Shown: positions 1-7,037 of the stretch, piece after piece
How the letters are laid out: each line of letters starts with the position of its first letter
Position numbering within the stretch: position 1 is the first letter of the stretch
Origin: Cytophagales bacterium
GTDB taxonomy: Bacteria > Bacteroidota > Bacteroidia > Cytophagales > Thermoflexibacteraceae
Reading direction: 5' to 3'
Assembly: GCA_013299115.1 (NCBI GenBank)
Contig: JAAFKA010000007.1
Location: 1-64,000, forward strand
DNA length: 64,000 bases
Made by a program: the position numbers and the translations under genes
The notes under the pieces: model-generated
Told to the model about the DNA's origin: nothing
Seen by the model: only the letters and a program-made list of their open reading frames with translations
Databases searched by the model: none

Positions 1-464
1 CTGGTTTGGTTACTACCTCGCCTGTGTTTGCAGTGGCAACAATGCTTACCTGCTCGCCTGTTTGCGTTACGGCGGTGAGGGTCGTGAGAGGCACATCAGC
101 CGTTACATTGCCTCCGTTTGGCAATATTGTAACGGCGTGCCGTTTCTCTCAAAGCTGAATGTTGCAGGAAAGTTCGTAAGTTTGGGTAGGGGTCGTTTAC
201 GCCTAAGTAGTTGCCTCTGTTATCAAACCTTTGATAAACACCTGTCAAATACAAGTTAATGGTTTCTACGTTTTTGAGTTCCATGATTACTCGGTCGTCT
301 TCTAAGTTGTTGCCAAGTTCACTAATACCAATGTATGACATCTCATCGACATTTCTATCGTAAGCCTGTTTTACTTCTGCTGCCATTTGTTGGAGTTGGG
401 CTGGTTGTAACCTGCTCACTCTCCTGTTTACTGCCTGAAACACGCCATCCATTTCATAGCCCAA
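1..464 (-). pseudogene. Frameshifted fragment of an unknown gene, cut by the window edge
   Basis: An open frame starts at 464 and stops at 96, giving 122 aa. Downstream of about position 150 a different minus-strand frame becomes open. It runs to the window edge with protein-like text (ILPNGGNVTADVPLTTL followed by AVTQTGEQVSIVATA). A third frame between about 205 and 130 also holds plausible text (TYELSCNIQL, ERNGTP). The simplest reading is a longer beta-rich protein broken by one or more frameshifts. I do not recognise the family. Its 5' end abuts another remnant on the opposite strand, so the whole edge looks like a decayed accessory locus. Confidence 0.45.
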
Positions 465-696
465 GACTCAACGCAAGAGGAGTTTGATGAAATACACACA
501 ATCAAATTTAGTGTGGATAAAAAAGACGTACCGCAGTTACAAAACCTCCTTGCTGCCTTTGAAACCGCAGCCAAATCCAACCAATATCGAAATGGGGTAT
601 ATTTTTGATGTGGCTGGTTCTGCGGTCTTGAAAAGAACACAGGAACTATTGGAAGTAGAGCAGCAAGAAAAACAGAGGCAAGAATTGCAAGACTAA
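441..696 (+). pseudogene. Frameshifted remnant of an unknown gene
   Basis: From 441 one frame reads without a start codon (HAIHFIAQDSTQEEFDEIHT, then DKKDVPQLQNLLAAFETAAK) and hits a stop near 605. The +1 frame continues at the same place with DVAGSAVLKRTQELLEVEQQ and ends at a stop at 694-696. A single-base frameshift in the T-run near 600-606 joins them into one continuous, charged, probably helical C-terminus. No start codon is in frame, so this is the 3' part of a decayed gene of unknown function. Confidence 0.5.
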
Positions 697-808
697 CCAA
701 TTTTTCCCAACCTTTTGCAGGGCTGCACAAGTCCTGCAAAAGAGTGAAACCAAAGCCAAAAGTGGCACAAGTTCTTTGAGGTTAGGGAGTAAAAAAGAGT
801 GGGTGGAA

Positions 809-841
809 TTTGCAAAATCTTTGCAAATCTTTGTATCTTTG
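809..841 (+). promoter_or_regulatory. Candidate Bacteroidota promoter for the DUF5618-like gene
   Basis: TTTG at 809-812 and TATCTTTG at 834-841 are separated by 21 bases. This matches the Bacteroidota primary-sigma consensus (TTTG, about 19-21 nt, TAnnTTTG). It ends 19 bases before the ATG at 861. Confidence 0.5.
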
Positions 842-860
842 TGTATCAACAAAAGCAGCA

Positions 861-1244
861 ATGGAAAAAACACCCTATTTGGAGGCACTCCGCTATATGC
901 AAAATGCAACGGACACCCTCAAAAAAGCAGGCAAAAATTACGGACTTTACAAAGACGTAAAATACGTAAAAACTGCATCAGGCACTGCGTATAGTGCCAT
1001 TCTCTATGCACTTGACGAGTACCTCAAACGCAAGGAAGGCAACAAATACGCCAAACCGAAGTCTATTGAGGACTACAAAGGCAGGATAACCAACAAAGAT
1101 AAAAAACTATTAGCTTTGTTAGTAGATGCCTATGATACCTTACACTTGGCAGGTTACTATCATGGCACAACATCTGTAAATACGATAACAACAGGTTTCG
1201 AAAGAGCCTACAAAATCATTGAGTACATCAAAGACGAACAATAA
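861..1244 (+). CDS. DUF5618-like protein
   Basis: This is a 127-aa helical protein with no signal peptide or membrane segment. An in-frame ATG lies further upstream at 810. I chose the ATG at 861 because the family-like text begins there (MEKTPYLEALRYMQNATDTL) and because the promoter motif ends at 841. The pattern of an EALRYM..A start, a central tyrosine-rich stretch (KNYGLYKDVKYVKTA) and a YDTLHLAGYYHGTTSV segment resembles DUF5618, a small family common in Bacteroidota that often sits near mobile or defence genes. No biochemical function is known. A strong hairpin follows the stop. Confidence 0.6.
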   Translation: MEKTPYLEALRYMQNATDTLKKAGKNYGLYKDVKYVKTASGTAYSAILYALDEYLKRKEGNKYAKPKSIEDYKGRITNKDKKLLALLVDAYDTLHLAGYYHGTTSVNTITTGFERAYKIIEYIKDEQ

Positions 1245-1252
1245 TTGAAAAA

Positions 1253-1281
1253 AAGTAACATTTCTCAAAGAAATGTTACTT
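1253..1281 (+). terminator. Hairpin after the DUF5618-like gene
   Basis: A perfect 13-bp stem (AAGTAACATTTCT / AGAAATGTTACTT) has a 3-nt loop. An A-run precedes it and a short T-run follows it, so it could work in both directions. It begins 8 bases after the stop codon. Confidence 0.65.
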
Positions 1282-1286
1282 TTGCT

Positions 1287-1517
1287 AACCCACCCACTCA
1301 AAAAAAACAAGCCTTGCTCGATGAAGCCCAAGATTTGAAAGTATTTTTTCCAAATCTTATGTAGCTTCGCCTGAACTTAAAAAGTCTGTTAGCAGATTTT
1401 TTACTCCTCAACTCAAACACAAACATACAAGTAGCAGACGAAAAAGACGTAGAATCTTACGGCTTTACTGTCTTTGTGCTTTGTAAGTTGGTGCAAAAAC
1501 TCGAAACACTTGCTTAA
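1287..1517 (+). pseudogene. Decayed gene remnant in two frames
   Basis: One frame reads TQKKQALLDEAQDLKVFFPN and then stops near 1362. A second frame resumes at once (LNLKSLLADFLLLNSNTN, then VADEKDVESYGFTVFVLCKL) and stops at 1515-1517. Neither piece has a usable start. The two look like neighbouring parts of one small helical protein broken by a frameshift. The family is not recognised. Confidence 0.4.
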
Positions 1518-1539
1518 AAAAGTAAATGTAGCATAGCTT

Positions 1540-1600
1540 GTAGCATAGACTTTAGTCTGTGCTTGTCATAGCGAAAAGCACAGGCTAAAGCCTATGCTAC
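1540..1600. repeat. Dispersed palindrome, GTAGCATAGACTTTAGTC family
   Basis: Imperfect inverted repeat with outer arms GTAGCATAGACTTTAGTCTG and CAGGCTAAAGCCTATGCTAC. Relatives occur at 13731-13805, 53486-53623 and 59762-59818. Confidence 0.65.
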
Positions 1601-1791
1601 ATTAAAAAACCATACCTTTTGTTTTGCCGAAGTTCCCTACTTAGGACATGGCGAAACCTCCAAAACGAAAAGCCCAGCAGTACCCAACCTGAAAAAAAGC
1701 CTAATTTTTTTCGGGGGTGGAGAACTTTGCCTATTTTTTTTAATCCGTTGCAGCCAACTGTTTCGATTAAGTGGCTACGAGTTAAAAAAAG

Positions 1792-1850
1792 TTGTTTCTA
1801 ATTTGTTTCACTGTTTCGAGTTGTTACAAGTTGTTTCTAATTGTTTCGAA
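1792..1850. repeat. Phased TTGTTTC direct repeats (iteron-like)
   Basis: TGTTTC or a one-base variant recurs at about 1793, 1804, 1812, 1822, 1832 and 1842, mostly ten bases apart. A further copy is at 1759. An 11-nt unit AGTTGTTTCTA occurs twice. The array ends 54 bases before the ATG of the orphan gene at 1904. Helically phased repeats upstream of a gene suit a cooperative protein-binding site, such as a replication iteron, a partition site or an operator. The sequence does not say which. Confidence 0.5.
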
Positions 1851-1903
1851 ACAGTGCTACAAAAAGCTAAAATTACGTTCAAAACTCTCAAAATCAATTA
1901 GTT

Positions 1904-3160
1904 ATGTCCGATAACGCACAAAAAAACAAGCAAATAGCAGGCTTAAAACAACGCATGGGCAAAGCCTATGGAAAGTTTGCCAAACAAGGCAGTCATTGGC
2001 ACTGGATTTTTACAATGGCTGATACACAAAAAAGAATGGATGGTTACGACAAAGGCTATTTAGATACCAGTTACGAAACATTTGAGAGGTTAAAGCTGCG
2101 TTTTTTCAAAGGTGTGTTGCTCAATAAACACGAAAAACGCAATAAATTTTACAGCGAATTGGTAGCAGGTGGCAATGTCTTTTTGCGGACAAACCCCGAC
2201 AGCGAGGACAACAAAGAAGATGTTTTGATATTTTCGTTTAATCTCCAATGGCAACAAGACAGCAACGGCAAATCGTATAGGCACATTAATTTTGTGCTGA
2301 ATACACAAGTGGGTATTTTCTCAAAAGGACAAATAAATTACCTCAATGAGTTATTTGGTGAGTATGTATTAGCCATTCGCAACCAATATTTGCCATCTGC
2401 ACCAAAAAAAGCCAATATACTTACCAATTTTGCAGCTTCTATACCTGATAAATTAGGTACACAACCACAAAGCCCAGTCCCGACTCCCCAACCGCAAACC
2501 CCGCCCCAACATCTCTTTGCCTCCCTCATGGCACAGGTGGAGTCCTTGGCTCCCGACTTCCACACCTTCTTATTGGCGTGTGGCTTTGTTTTCCACAAAC
2601 ACGAAATCATAAACGGCAAACAGATGCTTACCGCAAGGCTTAGCAACATAATTTTTGTCGAGGTCATAGAAAACCACGCCTTGTTTGCAGACTTTGAGAA
2701 ACTACTCCGCAATGTTTTTGGTGCAAATTGCAATTTGCAATACACTGTCAATGCACCACAAGTGCAAGCCCAGCCCAAAACACCACCGCAGCCCGAACAA
2801 ATCAAACAACCAACGCCCTTGTTCGCAAGCAGCGACAAACGGACAGGCACAACCAACAGTATCGGTAATTTGACTGCCATACCGCAAACGCCAAAAGTGC
2901 AACAACAAGCACCGCCAACCGACCAAGAAAAACTAAGCACAGCTATAAGCAAAGTGGCAAAGTTTAGTGAAAACTATGCAGTGCAGTTGCATAAGTTTTT
3001 GGAGTTCAACCGAATAGACCAAAATATTTTGTATCTCAAATGTTGGTCAGCACAAGCAATAGACAAAATACAACTACACACCCTTTACGAAAACCTTTGC
3101 ACTGCCTTACAAGCAACTTTTGAAGTGGAAGGCGTAATTTTGGAAACTTATAAACTGTAA
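1904..3160 (+). CDS. Orphan 418-aa protein with proline/glutamine-rich linkers
   Basis: Not recognised. The N-terminal region (about residues 1-170) looks globular and basic, with aromatic text such as GSHWHWIFTM and FSFNLQWQQDSNGKSYRHIN. Two low-complexity Pro/Gln-rich linkers follow (about 187-203 and 283-305). They frame a middle segment (about 205-280) and lead to a C-terminal segment (about 345-418). The middle and C-terminal segments share a similar theme (long helix, F/Y-rich strands, a final helix), so they may be related domains; that is inference. There is no signal peptide or membrane helix. A phased repeat array lies just upstream. A broken methyltransferase gene starts 3 bases after the stop, suggesting a former phage or plasmid-type operon. 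Confidence 0.6.
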   Translation: MSDNAQKNKQIAGLKQRMGKAYGKFAKQGSHWHWIFTMADTQKRMDGYDKGYLDTSYETFERLKLRFFKGVLLNKHEKRNKFYSELVAGGNVFLRTNPDSEDNKEDVLIFSFNLQWQQDSNGKSYRHINFVLNTQVGIFSKGQINYLNELFGEYVLAIRNQYLPSAPKKANILTNFAASIPDKLGTQPQSPVPTPQPQTPPQHLFASLMAQVESLAPDFHTFLLACGFVFHKHEIINGKQMLTARLSNIIFVEVIENHALFADFEKLLRNVFGANCNLQYTVNAPQVQAQPKTPPQPEQIKQPTPLFASSDKRTGTTNSIGNLTAIPQTPKVQQQAPPTDQEKLSTAISKVAKFSENYAVQLHKFLEFNRIDQNILYLKCWSAQAIDKIQLHTLYENLCTALQATFEVEGVILETYKL

Positions 3161-3162
3161 TC

Positions 3163-3395
3163 ATGCCAAAACTACTTGACTTATGCTGCGGTTGCGGGGG
3201 TGGCAGCGAAGGCTATGCACAGGCAGGTTTTGCCGTAACAGGCGTGGACTTGCAGCCCCAGCCCAATTACAGGCACACAACGCCATACCTCCTCAATACA
3301 CAAGGTATATTGGCGAGCAACTTATCCGTAAAATTGTAACCCAACAAATCCATGAACAAAGCAGAACAACGCAGCTTTGCCTTTTTGCAATATAA
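3163..3395 (+). pseudogene. DNA methyltransferase gene with central deletion
   Basis: The ATG at 3163 opens a 58-aa frame whose start is the SAM-binding motif I of a DNA methyltransferase (LLDLCCGCGGGSEGYAQAGF, then VTGVDLQPQPNY). After about 3270 this frame loses sense. The +1 frame then reads AIPPQYTRYIGEQLI, which matches the usual C-terminus of phage-type C5-like DNA methyltransferases (AIPP.YT.YIG). The catalytic centre is therefore missing, and the two ends are joined out of frame at about 3265-3275. The enzyme cannot be active. It starts 3 bases after the previous gene, so it was probably co-transcribed with it. Confidence 0.7.
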
Positions 3396-3419
3396 GGTAA
3401 AAATTATTGAGGAAAGAAG
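3351..3419 (+). pseudogene. Truncated 5' end of a small gene
   Basis: An ATG at 3351 starts MNKAEQRSFAFLQYKVKIIE, plausible protein text that loses sense at about 3415 where the oppositely oriented toxin gene begins. It looks like the beginning of the next gene of the old operon, cut off when the toxin/antitoxin segment arrived. Low confidence because it is so short. Confidence 0.3.
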
Positions 3420-3670
3420 TCGTAAATTTTGTTGCGTGGCAAAAACCGCACAAAAATTACGGTTTCTTTTTCAAACACAAAACCGAGTCTATATTCTCCT
3501 ATTCTGATTCTGTATGCGTTTTTGCTACCTTTGAGTTTTTTGCAATTTGTCAAATCAGAAAGTTTTTTAGCACTTTGCACCTCCTCTATCACTTCAACGA
3601 TGGCTAATTTGAGATTTTTAGCAATTTTGGCAGTATCTTTTTCAAAGGATTTGTCGATGAGTAGTTTCAT
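3404..3670 (-). CDS. RelE/ParE-family toxin
   Basis: The 88-aa length and layout are typical of the RelE/ParE toxin fold: an N-terminal helix pair (KSFEKDTAKIAKNLKLAIVE) followed by the beta core NAYRIRIGEYRLGFVFEKET and a C-terminal strand VIFVRFLPRNKIYDFF. The pattern KLKGSKNAYRIRIGEYRLGF is the family signature. Members are ribosome-dependent mRNA interferases or gyrase inhibitors; this sequence does not decide which. The start overlaps the antitoxin stop by 4 nt (ATGA), so the pair is translationally coupled. It points against the surrounding decayed operon, as expected of an inserted module. Confidence 0.8.
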   Translation of the reverse strand: MKLLIDKSFEKDTAKIAKNLKLAIVEVIEEVQSAKKLSDLTNCKKLKGSKNAYRIRIGEYRLGFVFEKETVIFVRFLPRNKIYDFFPQ

Positions 3671-3864
3671 TTTTTCATTTTTTCTTTGAAAGCATCAACA
3701 TCTACAAACTTATTTGTTCTACCCTGTTTGATAGCCTCCATTAAACCAATCTCCTCTATCTCCTCTTGTGTCAAATGTTTGGCAGTAAAACCAAGTTCTT
3801 TGGCTAAGTCTATCAACAATTTGAGGTTTTTCTTTGAATTGCCGTTTAAAATAAGTGTTTCCAT
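3667..3864 (-). CDS. Antitoxin of the RelE/ParE-type pair
   Basis: This is a 65-aa protein starting METLILNGNSKKNLKLLIDL. The frame is open upstream to an ATG at 3906, but I chose the ATG at 3864 because a promoter motif lies at 3876-3907 and the start of a beta-strand DNA-binding arm fits there. An N-terminal strand followed by a helical dimerisation part (LKLLIDLAKELGFTAKHLTQ) and an acidic C-terminus (VDVDAFKEKMKK) is typical of antitoxins of this size. It most likely neutralises the toxin encoded at 3404-3670 and represses the promoter of the pair. Confidence 0.7.
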   Translation of the reverse strand: METLILNGNSKKNLKLLIDLAKELGFTAKHLTQEEIEEIGLMEAIKQGRTNKFVDVDAFKEKMKK

Positions 3865-3875
3865 TGCTTTTTTCA

Positions 3876-3907
3876 CAAAAATAAGGCAAATCACACTAAA
3901 AAACAAA
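3876..3907 (-). promoter_or_regulatory. Candidate promoter of the toxin/antitoxin operon
   Basis: On the minus strand TTTG (3904-3907) and TATTTTTG (3876-3883) are 20 bases apart, matching the Bacteroidota consensus. The -7 element ends 11 bases before the antitoxin ATG. Confidence 0.5.
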
Positions 3908-3950
3908 TAAAAACAGCCTTAATTTACACCAAAAAGCCTGTTTTTAACCC

Positions 3951-4003
3951 TATTTCAAGTATATTTCAAGTATATTTCAAGGGTATTTCAAGGGTAATTT
4001 AAG
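3951..4003. repeat. 11-bp tandem repeat TATTTCAAG
   Basis: TATTTCAAG recurs at 3951, 3962, 3973 and 3984, with a degenerate fifth unit at 3995, at an exact 11-base period. It lies upstream of the toxin/antitoxin promoter and outside any gene. The helical phasing suits a protein-binding site, but it may also be a plain slippage repeat. The rest of 3908-4229 shows no gene. Confidence 0.7.
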
Positions 4004-4229
4004 CAAAAATTAATAGGTGTATGGCTTGTTAATTTCCACTCTTTTATATAATTTTGACTAACAAAACTAAAATAATATGCTCTATTTAAAAGTAAAAGAG
4101 AACACACAACAAGCAAAAGCCTTTGCCAACGTATAAAAAACAACTTTCCCTTACCCCACCACCCTCTTACACACCTCACACACCTCCGCAGCCCCCGAAG
4201 GCACTGCAAAAACTCCCCCGAAGGGCAGG

Positions 4230-5431
4230 CAGGGTCGATTGTTTCTAAAAAAATGTTTACCTTTGCAAAAAACTTATCAATAACAATGGAATTTCAACTA
4301 CCCGATTTTTTAACAAAAGTTCAAGATTACCGCAGACCACAAGGTCAACGTCATCGTTTGTCTTCTCTTTTTCTTATCAGCCTGATGGCAATCCTGAGCA
4401 AACAACAAAGTTTGAAAGGTGTTGCTCGTTTTGCCAAAAGCAATGAAGAGGAACTGACGAAGGCTTTAAACTTAAAGCATGGTGTACCGAAATTTAATAC
4501 TTTTCGTAGTTTTTTTGAAACCATAGACACGCAATCGTTGGTCGAGCATTTTATTGCTTGGGTCGAGTCGAGAGAAGAGAAATCAAAGGAAAATGTAGCC
4601 CAAACAGCTCCTATAAGTATTTTTGATGAATGTATAGCGCTTGATGGCAAGGATGTGAAGGCAACGGTGGCGGGAGGCAACACGAATTTACAAAACTTTG
4701 TTTCTGTGGTCAGTGCTTTTGGACATACAAGTGGGCTGGTGTATGGCATGGCAAGTTATGAAAATGGGAAATCAGGAGAGACAGAAAGTTTGCGAGGCTT
4801 GTTAGAAAAACTGGGTGTTGTTGATAAAATGATTACCGTCGATGCGTTGCATACAAAAAAAAACGATTGACCTGATTTTGTCTTTGGATTGCGATTTTTT
4901 GTGCCAAGTCAAACGAAATTGTAAGAAATTATATGAAACTTGTGCTTTGCACGTGGCAACAAGCCCACCTTTAGCAGTATTTGAATACTACGAAGAGTCG
5001 CATGGCAACCAAATTTATCGCAAGTTTTGGCTCGTTGAGAATAAAACAGCCATGCCCAAAGGCTGGAATGGGATTGAAAAGGTTATCAAAGTGAGGCGTT
5101 GGGGACTAAGAAGTGGGAAAGAATTTGAGCAAACGGCTTATTATATCACCAGCAAGCCTATTTATTCGGCTCAGGTGGCAGATAAAGCTATTAGAGGGCA
5201 TTGGGGAATTGAAAACTTGTTGCATTGGATAAAAGATGTGCATTTGAGGGAAGACCATACCACCTTAAGAAATGCAAAACAAGTGACAACCTGGTCTATT
5301 TGAACAACATTGCACTGACTCTGATGAAAGTAAAAGGTTGGAAAACCAATGCAGATACTTTTGCTAAAATATCAAATAAAATTGACGAATTGATGAAAGT
5401 CTTTACGTAAAAAGAGAAACAATCGACCCTG
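4230..5431 (+). mobile_element. ISAs1-family insertion sequence, inactivated
   Basis: The element is bounded by perfect 17-bp inverted repeats (CAGGGTCGATTGTTTCT at 4230-4246 and its complement at 5415-5431). It contains one transposase gene broken by two frameshifts. It sits inside a C/G-rich host repeat (CCCCCGAAGGGCAGG on the left, GCCCAAAGGGGG on the right). I could not identify a clear target duplication. Confidence 0.8.
4286..5410 (+). pseudogene. ISAs1-family (H-repeat type) transposase, two frameshifts
   Basis: The text is typical of ISAs1/H-repeat DDE transposases: DYRRPQGQRHRLSSLFLISL near the start, DECIALDGKDVKATV around the first catalytic aspartate, ITVDALHTKK for the second, and RGHWGIENLLHWIKDVHLRE around the catalytic glutamate. 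The first frameshift is at the eight-A run near 4855-4862. The second is near 5278-5285, after LRNAKQ; the last part (SDNLVYLNNIALTLMKVKGW) is in a third frame. With both corrected the protein would be about 375 aa, the normal length. I start it at MEFQLPDFL (4286). An A-run shift can be programmed in some IS families, but the second break has no slippery run, so the copy is probably dead. Confidence 0.8.
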
Positions 5432-5463
5432 CCCAAAGGGGGTTAGTTTAGGCTTTTTCAGCT

Positions 5464-6552
5464 TCAAAAGCTGCAATAATGGTGGCGTTTCGGTTTTGAG
5501 AAACCGAAACCACGTCTTTTACTCCCCCCTTTGGGGGGCAGGGGGGCTTTTGTGCGTTGGCTCTCTGGTTTGTAGAGTTCTTTGTTTCGAACACAAAACC
5601 AAATTTGCGTAGCCAATTTATTTGCCACGTGTATCAGTTTTTGTTTGGGCAGCAAGTGTGGTGGTAGTCTGTCGTGTAGTTCTCTGCACTCTTTGTTGTG
5701 GCGTGCAGCCGTTAAGCTGCTGAGATACAAAGCCCTACGTAAATTTCGGTTGGCTGTTTTTGCCAATTTTGGCTTTTTATACACAGAAGTACCACTTTCG
5801 TGGTTGCTTGCAACCACACCAGCATAAGAACGAAAAGCCTTTAAATTGTTAAATTTTTGCAGGTTTTCGGTTTCTGTAATAATTTCAATTATCAAGTTGG
5901 GTCCTACGCCGGGTATACTTTCTAAGCATTTATATTCTTTGGGATAGACCAACTTAATTACCTCTATTAGCTTGCCTTGCACCTCCAAAAACTCATTTTT
6001 TGTGTCTGTAATAGACTTTTGCACAAAACTGTCGACATAGTTTTCCTTAATTTGGGCAAACTTCAGATTTTCCATCACGCCGCCCAGCCTTTGTAAGTTT
6101 TGTTGCAAACACCGCCTAAGTACCTGTAATTGCGTAAGTTTGCGAATTTCTAAATCAGGTGCAGGCGTGGAGCCAAGGCGGACAGCATTTTGATAGCCAA
6201 ATTTGCTTATCAGCTTGCAGTCTTCTTTGTCCGTTTTGTTTATTTTCAGCTGTTCTTCTCTAAACTTGCTGATAGACAAAGGATTAACCACAGTAAAATT
6301 ATAGCCTTTGCTCACAAAATAGGTGTGGATAGGCACATAATAAATACCCGTAGCCTCTGAAACCAACCAAAACAGCACCTTCATTTTTTTGTTCGCAAGG
6401 TCTTTTTTGCGTTTCTCAAGGTCGGCTTGCAGCTTAGCAAAACCCTCTGGCGTGTTGTTTACTCTAAAGCAACTAAAACCGCCATTGCCCACAGGTACAG
6501 CTACATCTACATTCTTTTTGCCGATGTCAAGCCCTATAAAAATGTTTTCCAT
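5464..6552 (-). CDS. IS110-family transposase (DEDD recombinase)
   Basis: The protein is 362 aa. The N-terminal RuvC-like domain begins MENIFIGLDIGKKNVDVAVP (first catalytic Asp in GLDIGK) and continues with INKTDKEDCKLISKFG (Asp pair). The C-terminal Transposase_20 domain has the helix-hairpin-helix SIPGVGPNLIIEI and the SGTSVYKKPKLAKTANRNLR segment with the catalytic serine. IS110 enzymes move their element with a bridge RNA made from a non-coding end. About the last 30 residues (KAPLPPKGGSKRRGFGFSKP and after) are unlike the family. They are encoded by host palindromes at 5481-5550, so the natural stop seems to be lost at the element boundary. Both catalytic domains look intact. Confidence 0.85.
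   Translation of the reverse strand: MENIFIGLDIGKKNVDVAVPVGNGGFSCFRVNNTPEGFAKLQADLEKRKKDLANKKMKVLFWLVSEATGIYYVPIHTYFVSKGYNFTVVNPLSISKFREEQLKINKTDKEDCKLISKFGYQNAVRLGSTPAPDLEIRKLTQLQVLRRCLQQNLQRLGGVMENLKFAQIKENYVDSFVQKSITDTKNEFLEVQGKLIEVIKLVYPKEYKCLESIPGVGPNLIIEIITETENLQKFNNLKAFRSYAGVVASNHESGTSVYKKPKLAKTANRNLRRALYLSSLTAARHNKECRELHDRLPPHLLPKQKLIHVANKLATQIWFCVRNKELYKPESQRTKAPLPPKGGSKRRGFGFSKPKRHHYCSF
5481..5513. repeat. Dispersed palindrome with GGTTTTGAGAAACC core
   Basis: An inverted repeat around CGGTTTTGAGAAACCG lies inside the 3' end of the IS110 reading frame. The same core recurs at 44311-44332, 44346-44369, 53524-53547 (opposite orientation) and 53552-53569. Next to it (about 5521-5550) is a C/G-run palindrome, CCCCCCTTTGGGGGG. 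Confidence 0.7.
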
Positions 6553-6642
6553 AAAAGATTTAGGATTTAAGATTTAGGATTTATGAAATACAACGATGTC
6601 AAAGAACTTTTTTTGAATTTTGAGTTCTTAATTCTTAATGAT

Positions 6643-6760
6643 AAGTTATTTAATAACTCAAAATTAGTTATTAAAATAATTAAAACAAGTTTTTTGATAA
6701 CTTTTTTTATCATTGATAAAAAAGTTTATCATTATTTTTGTATCTTTGAGTTATTAAATA
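6643..6760. promoter_or_regulatory. Palindrome-rich control region of the XRE gene
   Basis: A 35-nt inverted repeat at 6696-6730 has 17-nt arms (GATAACTTTTTTTATCA / TGATAAAAAAGTTTATC, two mismatches). A second palindrome (TTATTTAATAACT ... AGTTATTAAAATAA) is at about 6643-6676, and a third (AGTTATTAAATAACT) at about 6750. A TATCTTTG -7 element at 6741-6748 lies between the repeats and the ATG at 6771. Paired palindromes overlapping a promoter suggest operators for the XRE protein itself. The small intergene holds no other gene. Confidence 0.5.
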
Positions 6761-6770
6761 ACTAAGAGGT

Positions 6771-7037
6771 ATGAAAAAAGAGGATTTTTTAGAGGTAATA
6801 AAATCCAAAAGAGAGGTTTTAAAATACTCGCAAGCTGAAATAGCTGCTAAATTGGGCATACAACAAAGTCAATACGGAAAATTAGAGAACGGAAAAAGTG
6901 AGATGACCTTAGAAAAATTTGTAGAGATTTGTAATATTTTAAACTTAAAAATTAGTGATTTTGATAACGAAAAATTAGGAGAAAGCCACAAAGAGGAGAT
7001 AATAAACAAAATAAAAAATCTATTGAATGATTTATAA
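6771..7037 (+). CDS. XRE-family helix-turn-helix regulator
   Basis: The protein is 88 aa. Residues about 8-65 form an HTH_3/XRE domain (SQAEIAAKLGIQQSQYGKLE gives the two DNA-binding helices; ENGKSEMTLEKFVEICNIL completes the fold). A short acidic and helical C-terminus (LGESHKEEIINKIKNLLNDL) probably dimerises. It stands alone, with no partner gene in either direction, and is preceded by strong AT-rich palindromes that are likely operators, so autoregulation is plausible. Such orphan XRE genes often belong to mobile elements or control a distant gene. The ATG at 6771 fits the -7 element about 23 bases upstream. Confidence 0.8.
   Translation: MKKEDFLEVIKSKREVLKYSQAEIAAKLGIQQSQYGKLENGKSEMTLEKFVEICNILNLKISDFDNEKLGESHKEEIINKIKNLLNDL

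Noticed and set aside
6553-6770. IS110 bridge RNA in the gap next to the transposase
   Set aside because: A bridge RNA is expected at one non-coding end, but the element boundaries are not defined here and I could not fold a credible structure by eye. It stays an open possibility, not a feature.
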